A DNA stretch of 64,000 bases from the NCBI GenBank assembly GCA_024636495.1, contig JAGXGZ010000012.1:1-64000 (forward strand), given 5' to 3'. This document shows positions 1 through 9,338 of the stretch, one piece after another; positions within the stretch are counted from its first letter, which is position 1, and every line of letters begins with the position of its first letter. A model generated the notes under the pieces. That model was not told the DNA's origin, made no database searches, and saw nothing but the letters and a program-made list of their open reading frames with translations. The stretch is from Roseobacter sp. (GTDB lineage: Bacteria > Pseudomonadota > Alphaproteobacteria > Rhodobacterales > Rhodobacteraceae). Made by a program: the position numbers and the translations under genes.

Positions 1-375
1 CGATACCCGCAGCCTCCAGCGCGGGAAATACGAGGTGGTGCGTGATTTTGCCCGCAGTTGCACGGCCTCTGCATTCAACGACATCGCCCAGAGACGGCGC
101 AAGAAAGTCGAGATGCTCTTCGCGCATCTGAAGCGCATCCTCGGCCTCAGCCGTCTCAGATTGAGGGGACCGCTGGGGGTGAAAGACGAGTTTACACTCG
201 CCGCTACCGCCCAGAACCTCCGGAAACTGGCAAAGCTCTGCCCGACAACGGCCACATCGGCGCCGGTCGGCTGAGAAACCCGATCTCGCCTACGTTCAAA
301 GCGGTCAACTCTCCCTGAAAAAGCACGAAGTATGACTATCAGTCCGAAGTCGTCGGTGAGTTTTTCAACACAATC
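1..375 (+). mobile_element. 3' end of an insertion sequence (IS5/IS1182-like) cut by the window start
   Basis: Transposase C-terminus in frame 2, followed by 'tgagtttttcaacacaatcggc' near 356-377, which resembles an IS terminal repeat. The left end is outside the window. Confidence 0.6.
2..274 (+). CDS. IS transposase, C-terminal fragment (5' end outside window)
   Basis: DTRSLQRGKYEVVRDFARSCTASAFNDIAQRRRKKVEMLFAHLKRILGLSRLRLRGPLGVKDEFTLAATAQNLRKLAKL is typical of DDE IS5/IS1182 transposase C-termini. Confidence 0.8.
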   Translation, partial: DTRSLQRGKYEVVRDFARSCTASAFNDIAQRRRKKVEMLFAHLKRILGLSRLRLRGPLGVKDEFTLAATAQNLRKLAKLCPTTATSAPVG

Positions 376-581
376 GGCTGAAAACGACCGTTGAGCAGCC
401 GTCAACGGCACCCCCGCTGCCTCATATTTGCCTTAATTTATTGAGGTTTGAGGAAAAATGCTGCTATGCAGAAAACGCAGGTCACACATGCAAGTCTGGG
501 TGTTGCGAGAAGTTTTCAAACTGCCTAGTTGCTGGGCATACCGATAGATAATCGGCTTATTTGATTTCAAGGATCACTCTA

Positions 582-800
582 ATGGCTCTGTTCTACACAC
601 CGACGACTAATTACGCCACCGCATCGACAGTCAACCGCGTTTTCTCCCACTTGGGCGACATCGTAGGCAGTGTCATTGCATGGAACGACGCACGCGTCAC
701 ACGCAACGCCTTGTCCGCACTTTCTGACCGCGAACTAGACGATATCGGCCTGACACGCGGCAATATCGAATCTGTCGCTCTGAACCACTTCATCCGCTAA
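582..800 (+). CDS. DUF1127 domain-containing small protein
   Basis: C-terminal LSALSDRELDDIGLTRGNIESVA matches the DUF1127 motif. The internal ATG at 582 fits better than 561. Confidence 0.85.
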   Translation: MALFYTPTTNYATASTVNRVFSHLGDIVGSVIAWNDARVTRNALSALSDRELDDIGLTRGNIESVALNHFIR

Positions 801-850
801 GGCGCGATGTTAAAACAAGGCCCCAAGGCCAGTCCGCTGGACAAAAAATA

Positions 851-889
851 GCCACGCTCACCAGATCGGTCAGCGTGGCTTTTCTTTTT
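851..889 (+). terminator. Rho-independent terminator after the DUF1127 gene
   Basis: Perfect stem gccacgct/agcgtggc followed by ttttcttttt. Confidence 0.8.
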
Positions 890-929
890 GAAACGACAGT
901 CCCTGAAAAAGTGAGCGATTGCCGGCTAC

Positions 930-1802
930 TTAGTATTTTTTCTCGATGGTCAGTGTCGTCCAATCGCCAATCATCTCTTTGTTCAGCAACGCCATACCTG
1001 ATTGCTTATAAACGGCGATCACATCCTCTGCCTGCTCGTTCAATATCCCCGACAGAATCGCCTTTCCACCAGGTGCCAGCGCCTCGGCCATATCCGGGGC
1101 CAAGGCGACTAAGGGCCCTTTGAGGATATTGGCAAAGATCAGATCAAATGGCGCTTTGGCAGCGAGCTCTGGATGATCGAAACCGGCGGCCTCGACACAG
1201 ATCATCCGATCGCTTAGCCCGTTCGCCGCAGCATTGGCGCGGGCCACATCTACAGCGACTTCATCGATGTCGCTTGCCAACACCGGGTTCGGCCAGATCC
1301 GTGCGGCAGCCATCCCCAGAACAGCCGTCCCACACCCGATATCGGCCACGTTCAACCCGATCATACCCTCGTTGGCCAAGCGATCAAGCGCGCGCAAGCA
1401 GCCCAACGTGGTGCCGTGATGGCCCGTGCCAAACGCCATCGCGGCCTCAATCAACAAGGGCTCGCACCCGTCCGGCACCTTGTCAGCGTCATGGCTCCCG
1501 TAGACAAAGAAGCGCCCCGCCTCGACCGGGGACAGCTCGCGGCGTACATGGGCGACCCAATCGGTTTCTGGCAATTCCGAGACGACAAAATCCTTCGCGC
1601 CCATGCTTGCCGCCAGAATGGCAAGAGCGGTTTCATCGGGCGCTTGCTCGAAATAGCCGCCCACTTCCCATAGGCCCGATCCGTCCTCCATCTCAAAGAC
1701 GCCAACGCCAGTCGGTTCAGGTACAAGGTTCTCCATCGCCTCGCCCAAGGCATAGGCGGGTTTGCGTCCTTCAAGGGTAGTCAGGGCTGTGAATGTGGGC
1801 AT
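930..1802 (-). CDS. prmA: 50S ribosomal protein L11 methyltransferase
   Basis: IEAAMAFGTGHHGTTLGCLRAL and VADIGCGTAVLGMAAA SAM-binding motifs. Start taken at MPTFTALTT. Confidence 0.93.
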   Translation of the reverse strand: MPTFTALTTLEGRKPAYALGEAMENLVPEPTGVGVFEMEDGSGLWEVGGYFEQAPDETALAILAASMGAKDFVVSELPETDWVAHVRRELSPVEAGRFFVYGSHDADKVPDGCEPLLIEAAMAFGTGHHGTTLGCLRALDRLANEGMIGLNVADIGCGTAVLGMAAARIWPNPVLASDIDEVAVDVARANAAANGLSDRMICVEAAGFDHPELAAKAPFDLIFANILKGPLVALAPDMAEALAPGGKAILSGILNEQAEDVIAVYKQSGMALLNKEMIGDWTTLTIEKKY

Positions 1803-1863
1803 CGGTCTCTCCGCAGGTTTCAGGCATCGCCTACGCAGGCGCGCCTGTCGGGTCAAGGCTTGG

Positions 1864-3165
1864 CTACTCCGCTGCAGCTGTCAGGGGCACGGTAAATATC
1901 GTCTCGTTCCCCGGCATCGGGTGGCGCGGGATCATCAGCGACAGCGCCAGCGAAATGCCTGCCATGCCCGCCGCCAGGAAAAACACAGCCGCCGGTGACA
2001 CCAACCACAAGAGCCCCAAACCGACAGGCAAAAATACCGCCGCAATGTGGTTAATGGTAAAGGCAACCGCCGCAGTCGGCGCGATATCGCCGGGGTCCGC
2101 GATCTTCTGGAAATAGGTTTTCAAGGCAAGTGCGAGGGCAAAGAACATGTGGTCCAGCACATAAAGCGTCGCCGCCACCAAAACGCCCCACCCCAGATAA
2201 TAGACACCGCCATAGGCCAGAAACACAATGATCAGGCCGATATATTCAAACGACAAGGTACGCCGCTCGCCGAAATACCCCACTGCGCGCCCCATCAGCG
2301 GGGCAAAAATCATGTTTGCGATCAGATTAATCAGATACAGCAGCGTGATTTCATGCACATCAAAGCCAAAGCGTTCAACCATCATAAAGCCCGCGAAAAC
2401 CACGAAAATCTGACGCCGCGCGCCCGACATGAATTGCAACGCATAATACAGCCAGTACCGCTTGCGCAGCACCATTTTCTTGACCTGCGGATGGGGGGCC
2501 TCGAACTGCGGATAGGCCAGCAGCGCAAACAAGGCGATCACAACGGTCACCCCACCACCGATCATGTAGACAATGTTATATGACAGCGACAGCGTGTTCC
2601 ACAGCGCCATAATCGCCAGATAGGCCACCAAAGTCGCCGCCGACCCAGCCGCCATCAGCCAACCGATCATGCGCGGCGCGTCTTCGATCTTGAGCCATTG
2701 CAATTGCAGCGACTGGTTGACCGTCTCGTAATAGTGAAACCCGATCGAGCTTAGCATCGTGATCGTCAAAATCCCGCCCATGGACGGAAACCAGGCGGTC
2801 ACAGCTGTCGCAACCCCCAACAGAACCAGTGATACCAGCCCCAAGACCTGCTCACGCACAAAAATAATAATCGCAATCACGCCCACAGCCAGAAAGCCGG
2901 GAATTTCACGGACAGTATGCAACAGCCCAATATCAGAGCCGTCAAAATTCGCGACTTCGATCACAAAATTATTCAGCAGCGCCGACCATGTGTTAAAGGC
3001 AATCGGCATCGCCAAAGCCATCAAAAACAACAGCGCCACAGGACGGCGCCAAAAGGGTTGATGCTTGGCATCTGCGAGGGTCACATATTGTGTCATACCC
3101 AGCCCAATACGCCGCTTCATGGCTCTTGACGAGATCAAATCAAACGCCAAGGCCGCGGTCGTCAC
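1864..3165 (-). CDS. MFS transporter
   Basis: 433 aa polytopic membrane protein with MFS-like composition. Confidence 0.8.
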   Translation of the reverse strand: MTTAALAFDLISSRAMKRRIGLGMTQYVTLADAKHQPFWRRPVALLFLMALAMPIAFNTWSALLNNFVIEVANFDGSDIGLLHTVREIPGFLAVGVIAIIIFVREQVLGLVSLVLLGVATAVTAWFPSMGGILTITMLSSIGFHYYETVNQSLQLQWLKIEDAPRMIGWLMAAGSAATLVAYLAIMALWNTLSLSYNIVYMIGGGVTVVIALFALLAYPQFEAPHPQVKKMVLRKRYWLYYALQFMSGARRQIFVVFAGFMMVERFGFDVHEITLLYLINLIANMIFAPLMGRAVGYFGERRTLSFEYIGLIIVFLAYGGVYYLGWGVLVAATLYVLDHMFFALALALKTYFQKIADPGDIAPTAAVAFTINHIAAVFLPVGLGLLWLVSPAAVFFLAAGMAGISLALSLMIPRHPMPGNETIFTVPLTAAAE

Positions 3166-3209
3166 ACAGCCTCATCTTCCAAATGGATAAAAATCCTCGC
3201 CGAAGGCAT

Positions 3210-3230
3210 GTTTTGCCCTTTGGGCAAAAC
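3210..3230 (-). terminator. Hairpin between priA and the upstream MFS gene
   Basis: Perfect 9-bp stem gttttgccc-ttt-gggcaaaac. Confidence 0.4.
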
Positions 3231-3240
3231 CAGCAAAGAC

Positions 3241-5490
3241 TCAATAAAAACTTTGTGGATCAATATCGACGGCGATCCTCAGATCCCCTTTTAGTCGCAG
3301 CTGCCCCACCCATTTTGCCAAGGCGTCCTGCAATGGCACCGATTTATCCGCCTTGACCAACAGGCGCACCCGGTGTCGTCCGCGGACCCGCGCAATCGGG
3401 GCGGGTGCAGGGCCATACACCTGTGCGCCCACGGCGCGCAGCGGCCCGTCTTGCCGGGCCAGTTGGTTTCCTGCATCAAAGCAGGCTGCCACATCCGGCC
3501 CGCTTAGGATAATCCCCGCCATGCGACCGTAAGGCGGCACACCGGCTTGGCGGCGCTCTCCCGCTTCGGCCTTCCAAAACCCCTCTTCATCCCCAGCCAG
3601 AATGGCGCGGATCACCGGATGATCGGGTTGATAGGTCTGCAAAAGGGCCGCACCCGGTGCCTCTGCCCGCCCGGCACGCCCTGCGACCTGCCGCATCAGT
3701 TGAAACGTCCGTTCAGCCGCGCGCAAGTCTGACCCCATCAGCCCCAAATCCGCGTCAATCACACCGACCAGTGTCAGGTTTGGAAAGTTGTGCCCTTTGG
3801 CCACCAGTTGCGTGCCGATGATGATATCCGCCGCCCCTTCAGCGATCCCTGCAATTTCGGCTTTCAAGGCGCGCGCCGATCCGTACATATCCGAACTCAG
3901 CGTCGCGACCCGCGCATCGGGCCACAGGGCCGCGGCCTCTTCGCCCAGACGCTCCACCCCCGGCCCTACGGCGGCCAGCTTGCCCTCGGCCTCGCAAGAC
4001 GGGCACGCCTCTGGCATGGGTTTGCTTTCGCCGCATTGATGGCACACCAGCCGTTTCAGAAACCGGTGCTCGACCATGCGCGCATCACAATGATCACATC
4101 CGATCTGGTGCCCGCAGGCCCGGCAAAGCGTCACCGGCGCATAGCCCCGGCGGTTGATGAACAGCATGGCCTGTTCGCCGCGTTCCAGCCGTATGTCGAC
4201 CTCGGCGCGCAAGGTCGGCGATATCCATTTATCGCTGGGCAACCCTTCGGCGCGCATATCGATCGCGCCCATTTGCGGCATCACCGCTGGGCCAAACCGC
4301 GATGTCAGCTCGACCCGCGTGTATTTCCCGGCCTCGGCATTGGCCCAGCTTTCCAAGCTCGGCGTGGCCGAGGCCAGCACCACTTGCGCCCCACAAATGG
4401 ACGCGCGCAGAACGGCCATATCGCGCGCATTATACAGCACGCCTTCTTCTTGCTTGTAGGAGGTGTCATGTTCCTCATCGACCACAATCAGCCCAAGATT
4501 CTGGAACGGTAAAAACAACGCCGACCGTGCCCCGATCACGACTTGGGCCTGTCCCTGCCCAACCATCCGCCAGATCCGGCGGCGTTCGGTCATCGTCGCA
4601 CCTGAATGCCATTCAGCGGGCTTGGCCCCGAACCGCGTCTCGATCCGGTGCAAAAACTGTTCGGTCAGCGCGATTTCCGGCAGCAGCACCAGCGCTTGCC
4701 GCCCGGCCTTTAGCGCGGCGGCAACGGCCTCAAGGTAGACTTCGGTCTTGCCCGATCCGGTAACGCCGCGCAGCAAGGTGGTGCCGTATTTGCCCGATTG
4801 CACCCCGGCCCCCAGCACAGCCGAAGCATGGGCCTGATCCGCCGTCAGCTCTTTGCTGGGCAGGCTTGGGTCCATGCGCAAAAACGGCACATCGCGCGGG
4901 CTGTCTTGTTCCAGCACGGCATCTTGCGCGACCAGCCCCTTGATCACCGACGACGTCACCCCCGCCATCTCGGCCAGTTCTTTTAAGGTAAATGACAAAT
5001 CACCGTAGTCCGCCAGTGTCGCGAGCACCCGACGGCGCGCATCGGTCATCCGGTCTGGTTCGGCCTCACCGCGCCGGTAAATTTTGCGCATCGAGGGCGG
5101 GTCGCCCAACCCCGGTGCGCGGGTCGCCAGCCGCAGCATCGCGGGCATGGGTGTCAGCGTGTAAGCGGCGGCCTTGCTTAAAAACGCCCGCAGCTCTTCG
5201 CGCATCGGAGCGGCGTCAAGTACTCGGATCACTGACCTTATTTTCGACGGCTCATAATCGCCCTGCCCCGCGCCCCAAACCACCCCCAGAACCTTGCGCG
5301 GGCCCAATGGCACCTCGACGAACGCGCCCATGTGGCAGCCGCCTTCGGGCGCTTTGTAATCCAGCGCACGGCCCAAGGGCTGTGCCGTCAAAACCGCGAT
5401 CAGGTCACCTTGGTGAAAGAATTCAGGAGGGGTCACCAGCTGCTCCGGTCTTTGGGTTGCGGGAATTAGGGTTTCGGCAGCGCAGATCAT
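3241..5490 (-). CDS. priA: Primosomal protein N' (replication restart helicase PriA)
   Basis: GVTGSGKTEVYLEAV Walker A, VDEEHDTSYKQEEGVLYNARD, and a Zn-binding CRACGHQIGCDHCDARM...CHQCG...CPSC region. Confidence 0.96.
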   Translation of the reverse strand: MICAAETLIPATQRPEQLVTPPEFFHQGDLIAVLTAQPLGRALDYKAPEGGCHMGAFVEVPLGPRKVLGVVWGAGQGDYEPSKIRSVIRVLDAAPMREELRAFLSKAAAYTLTPMPAMLRLATRAPGLGDPPSMRKIYRRGEAEPDRMTDARRRVLATLADYGDLSFTLKELAEMAGVTSSVIKGLVAQDAVLEQDSPRDVPFLRMDPSLPSKELTADQAHASAVLGAGVQSGKYGTTLLRGVTGSGKTEVYLEAVAAALKAGRQALVLLPEIALTEQFLHRIETRFGAKPAEWHSGATMTERRRIWRMVGQGQAQVVIGARSALFLPFQNLGLIVVDEEHDTSYKQEEGVLYNARDMAVLRASICGAQVVLASATPSLESWANAEAGKYTRVELTSRFGPAVMPQMGAIDMRAEGLPSDKWISPTLRAEVDIRLERGEQAMLFINRRGYAPVTLCRACGHQIGCDHCDARMVEHRFLKRLVCHQCGESKPMPEACPSCEAEGKLAAVGPGVERLGEEAAALWPDARVATLSSDMYGSARALKAEIAGIAEGAADIIIGTQLVAKGHNFPNLTLVGVIDADLGLMGSDLRAAERTFQLMRQVAGRAGRAEAPGAALLQTYQPDHPVIRAILAGDEEGFWKAEAGERRQAGVPPYGRMAGIILSGPDVAACFDAGNQLARQDGPLRAVGAQVYGPAPAPIARVRGRHRVRLLVKADKSVPLQDALAKWVGQLRLKGDLRIAVDIDPQSFY

Positions 5491-5589
5491 GCGTTAAAGC
5501 CATTGCCAACAGACATAGCCACTTGGCGTGCCTATTCCAACCTGCCAACTTTTCTAACTGGCCAACTCTTGTAACTGGAAAGACGCAAT

Positions 5590-6243
5590 ATGAAATTTTT
5601 TGTAGATACCGCAGAAATCGACGCCATTGCCGAACTGAACGATCTGGGAATGGTCGACGGTGTGACAACAAACCCCTCGCTAATCCTGAAATCAGGCCGC
5701 AACATCTTGGAAGTCACCAAGGAAATTTGTGATCTGGTCGATGGCCCGGTTTCCGCCGAGGTTGTCGCGCTCAAGTCCGATGACATGATCGCCGAAGGCC
5801 GCAAGCTGGCCGAGATCGCTGAAAACATCACCGTCAAACTGCCGCTGACGTGGGACGGCCTCAAGGCCTGTAAGGTCCTGTCGGGCGAAGGCAAAATGGT
5901 AAACGTCACACTTTGCTTCTCGGCCAATCAGGCGCTGCTTGCCGCCAAGGCCGGTGCGACCTTTATCTCGCCCTTTATCGGACGCTTGGATGATATCAAT
6001 ATCGACGGCATGGATCTTATCCAAGATATCCGCATCATCTATGACAACTACGGTTTCGAAACGCAGATTTTGGCAGCTTCGATCCGGTCGGTTAACCATG
6101 TTCTGGATGCCGCGCGTATCGGTGCAGATGTGATGACCGCCCCACCAGAGGTGATCAAGAAACTGGCGATGCATCCGCTGACCAATCAGGGGCTTGAACA
6201 GTTCATGTCTGACTGGGCCAAGACCGGTCAGAAAATCCTGTAA
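5590..6243 (+). CDS. Transaldolase / fructose-6-phosphate aldolase family
   Basis: [32 protein letters not shown] and [14 protein letters not shown] are diagnostic of the small transaldolase/FSA family. Confidence 0.95.
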   Translation: MKFFVDTAEIDAIAELNDLGMVDGVTTNPSLILKSGRNILEVTKEICDLVDGPVSAEVVALKSDDMIAEGRKLAEIAENITVKLPLTWDGLKACKVLSGEGKMVNVTLCFSANQALLAAKAGATFISPFIGRLDDINIDGMDLIQDIRIIYDNYGFETQILAASIRSVNHVLDAARIGADVMTAPPEVIKKLAMHPLTNQGLEQFMSDWAKTGQKIL

Positions 6244-6539
6244 GCTATCGGTTTAACCTTCTCTCAAGTTACGCGCGATACTTTCAAGCAAAGCGCGTAA
6301 CTTGGAGGGGCTAAGCGGGAAGAGTATGTTGGCTTGTTCAGCCGTGTTTTGGGGGCTTTTCTTCATCCTACTATTGAATGCTGCGGAACACGTATCTCAC
6401 AAGAAAATGCTGCACCTGCGGCATCCTAAACGCTGTAATCTTCTGGAACTGCCGAAAAAATTGGCGGAAATCCGAAAGAAAAGGGCAGATTTTATTGAAA
6501 CCTCATGGTATCAATTCCAAAAATAAGAACGAGACAGGC

Positions 6540-7247
6540 ATGAGCAGCAACCACAAGATCGAAGATTCTCTTCGCGAAGCAATCATTTCGCAGCCCGATG
6601 TCATTCTTGACGACAGCGATGTCATGCAAGCCCTGATCGCCGCGAACGAGCGTGCGATGGGCAGCAATATTGTGGATTTGCGCGGCATTGCGATGGACCG
6701 GCTGGAAACACGGCTGGACCGTTTGGAAGACACGCATCGCAATGTGATCGCGGCGGCCTACGAAAACCTTGCCGGCACCAACCAGATTCACCGCGCGATC
6801 CTGCGCATGCTCGACCCGGTCGAGTTCGAAAGCTTCCTGCGCGATCTGGGCGGCGATGTTGCTGACATTCTGCGCGTAGACGCGGTTCGCTTGGTTTTGG
6901 AATCTGTTCAGAACGACAATGATCCTGCTGTCAAAAGGCTGGGCGATGTCCTGAACGTCGCTGAACCGGGTTTCATCAATGAATATCTTACACATGGCCG
7001 GGGTGGCACCGTGCGCCAAGTAACCTTGCGCGGTGTGCAAGACGGCCCCGCAAGCGTTTATGGCGATTGCGCGGATTGGATCAGATCAGAGGCATGCCTC
7101 AAGCTGAACTTTGGCGAGGGACGTCTACCCGGCCTGTTGATTTTGGGGTCAGAAGACCCGCATATGTTCGGCCCACAACAAGGCACCGACCTGTTGGGCT
7201 TTTTCGCGGGCGTCTTCGAGCGGGCGATGCGCCGCTGGCTGTCTTGA
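6540..7247 (+). CDS. DUF484 family protein
   Basis: MSSNHKIEDSLREAIISQPDVILDDSDVMQALI...; GAF-like C-terminus; immediately upstream of xerC as is common. Confidence 0.88.
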   Translation: MSSNHKIEDSLREAIISQPDVILDDSDVMQALIAANERAMGSNIVDLRGIAMDRLETRLDRLEDTHRNVIAAAYENLAGTNQIHRAILRMLDPVEFESFLRDLGGDVADILRVDAVRLVLESVQNDNDPAVKRLGDVLNVAEPGFINEYLTHGRGGTVRQVTLRGVQDGPASVYGDCADWIRSEACLKLNFGEGRLPGLLILGSEDPHMFGPQQGTDLLGFFAGVFERAMRRWLS

Positions 7248-8188
7248 GCACGGGTGCAAACTCTCTTTTAATTAGCCCCGCTGCGCGCGACGCCTTGCAA
7301 ACGTGGCTAGGTCATCAACGCGCCCTTAAGGGGGCCGCTGAAAACACGATCACGGCCTATCAGGGTGACGTGACGGATTTTCTGGCCTTTATGACACTGC
7401 ACAAAGGCGACAGTCAGGGCTTGGGCGCGTTGGCAAAGCTGACGATCTCGGACATGCGCAGTTGGATGGCAAAAACCCGCGGGCCTGACGTGGGGCCACG
7501 ATCACTGTCCCGCAAACTGTCGGCGGTAAAAGCGTTCTACCGCTGGCTGGCAGAGCGCGAAGGGTTTGAGGCAACGGCTGTCTTGTCGACCCGCTCGCCC
7601 AAGTTTCCCAAAAAGCTCCCTCGGCCCTTGGCGATTGACGCGGCCAAGGCGATGATAGACTGCGTGGAAATGCAATCGCGCCACCCGTGGGTGGCTGCCC
7701 GCGACGTGGCTGTCCTGACCCTGCTTTGGGGATGCGGGCTGCGGATATCCGAAGCATTGGCATTAAAAGGTGCGGATGCCCCGTTGCCAGATGTTTTGCG
7801 CATTGTTGGCAAAGGCGGCAAAGAAAGGGTGGTGCCTGTCCTACCTGCCGCCCAAGACGCCGTGGCTGCCTACCTGCGTGCCTGCCCATTCCCCCAAGAA
7901 CGCGGCGCGCCCCTGTTCAAAGCTGTGCGCGGCGGCCCCTTGGCAGCGCGTGCGATCTCGCAGGTGATGGCGGATGCGCGGATGCAGTTGGGGTTGCCTG
8001 CGACGGCCACACCCCATGCGATGCGTCACAGCTTTGCGACCCATCTGCTGGATGCGGGCGGCGACTTGCGCGCGATACAGGAATTGCTTGGGCACGCGTC
8101 CCTGTCTACCACCCAAGCCTATACGGCAGTCGATACGGCGCGATTGATGGAAGTCTACAACAGCGCCCATCCCAAGGCTGCCGGTTAA
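7244..8188 (+). CDS. xerC: Site-specific tyrosine recombinase XerC
   Basis: LLWGCGLRISEAL, TPHAMRHSFATHLLDAGGDLRAIQELLGHASLSTTQAYT (R-H-R-H-Y). A TTG at 7244 overlapping the DUF484 stop is the likely start; the ORF-track start at 7067 is over-extended. Confidence 0.92.
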   Translation: MSTGANSLLISPAARDALQTWLGHQRALKGAAENTITAYQGDVTDFLAFMTLHKGDSQGLGALAKLTISDMRSWMAKTRGPDVGPRSLSRKLSAVKAFYRWLAEREGFEATAVLSTRSPKFPKKLPRPLAIDAAKAMIDCVEMQSRHPWVAARDVAVLTLLWGCGLRISEALALKGADAPLPDVLRIVGKGGKERVVPVLPAAQDAVAAYLRACPFPQERGAPLFKAVRGGPLAARAISQVMADARMQLGLPATATPHAMRHSFATHLLDAGGDLRAIQELLGHASLSTTQAYTAVDTARLMEVYNSAHPKAAG

Positions 8189-8209
8189 GCCACCTCTATC
8201 GCACAACGC

Positions 8210-8253
8210 CGATTTCTTCAAAGAAATCGCACCGGAATTTTCCAAAATTCCGG
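8210..8253. terminator. Two adjacent perfect hairpins between convergent xerC and meaB
   Basis: cgatttctt-ca-aagaaatcg (8210-8229) and ccggaatttt-cc-aaaattccgg (8232-8253). Confidence 0.55.
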
Positions 8254-8260
8254 CCCCGCC

Positions 8261-9232
8261 TCAACGGTCCAACTGCATCACAAAATCCTGCGCGGCCTTG
8301 GTCGGGTCTTCCGCCCCTCGCGCCACACGGTCGCTAAGCGCCAACAGGGCTGCTTTGGCCTTTGGCGCGTCCAACTGCGCCAGTAATGCGTGTTTGACTG
8401 CCTGCTCGAACCAATAGCGGGCTTGCGCTGCGCGTGTGCGCTGCCAGAACCCCTGCTCCCGACGCCAGTCTATCAACGTTTGCACCTCGTCCCATGTCTC
8501 TTTCAGGCCGTTCTCTTGCAAGGCTGAAACCATCATCGCTTTGGGAAATCCGTCGGGGTCCTGCGGGCGTTTGCGCAGCAATCGCAATGCGCCTGCGTAA
8601 TCCGCGCAAGTCCGCGATGCCGCAGGTTTCAGATCACCATCCGCCTTGTTGACCACGATGATATCCGCCATCTCCATGATCCCCCGCTTGACACCTTGCA
8701 GCTCGTCCCCACCCGCAGGCGCAAGCAGCAGCAAGAAGACATCCGACATCTCTGCAACAACGGTTTCCGACTGACCAACGCCTACCGTTTCGATCAGGAC
8801 GACATCAAATCCTGCCGCTTCACACAGGCTGACCGCTTCCCGGGTGCGCCGTGCCACGCCGCCCAGATGCGTCTGACTGGGCGACGGGCGGATAAACGCG
8901 GCGCTCTCGCGGGCCAGCAGATCCATCCGCGTCTTGTCGCCCAGGATAGACCCACCCGAGCGGGACGAGGACGGGTCGATCGCCAGCACGGCCACCCGCA
9001 GACCGCGCCCAATCAGCATCATGCCAAAGCTTTCGATAAAGGTCGATTTGCCCACCCCCGGCGTGCCCGACAGCCCAATGCGCAATGCTTCTCGTTCTTT
9101 CGGCAAGGCCGCTAGCAAGGCCGTCGCTTGGGCACGGTGATCTGACCGCGAGGATTCGACCAGCGTAATCCCGCGTGCCAGCGCACGGCGTTCCCCCGCA
9201 GCGATCCCTTTGGCCAAATTCTCGATATCCAT
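8261..9232 (-). CDS. meaB: Methylmalonyl-CoA mutase-associated GTPase MeaB (ArgK family)
   Basis: [54 protein letters not shown]. Confidence 0.95.
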   Translation of the reverse strand: MDIENLAKGIAAGERRALARGITLVESSRSDHRAQATALLAALPKEREALRIGLSGTPGVGKSTFIESFGMMLIGRGLRVAVLAIDPSSSRSGGSILGDKTRMDLLARESAAFIRPSPSQTHLGGVARRTREAVSLCEAAGFDVVLIETVGVGQSETVVAEMSDVFLLLLAPAGGDELQGVKRGIMEMADIIVVNKADGDLKPAASRTCADYAGALRLLRKRPQDPDGFPKAMMVSALQENGLKETWDEVQTLIDWRREQGFWQRTRAAQARYWFEQAVKHALLAQLDAPKAKAALLALSDRVARGAEDPTKAAQDFVMQLDR

Positions 9233-9338
9233 GCCAGAACCCCTTTACCTTGGTCTGCATCTTTCAAACGATGCTCTGCAAATGTCCAGAGCAACGGCAG
9301 GGTTGGCGGCGCGCAAAGTTTAACCCATAACCCGGTTT

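Noticed and set aside
1-375. IS remnant as evidence for a larger genomic island
   Set aside because: Only the 3' end of the IS is visible and the flanking right-hand genes are housekeeping; nothing further can be claimed without upstream sequence.
1148-1780. 210-aa + strand ORF opposite prmA
   Set aside because: Shadow ORF antisense to a clearly recognised gene; arginine/proline-rich low-complexity translation typical of reverse frames in GC-rich DNA.
7067-7243. ORF-track extension of xerC upstream into DUF484
   Set aside because: Translation before 7244 has no XerC similarity and overlaps DUF484 in another frame; a TTG start at 7244 is more plausible.
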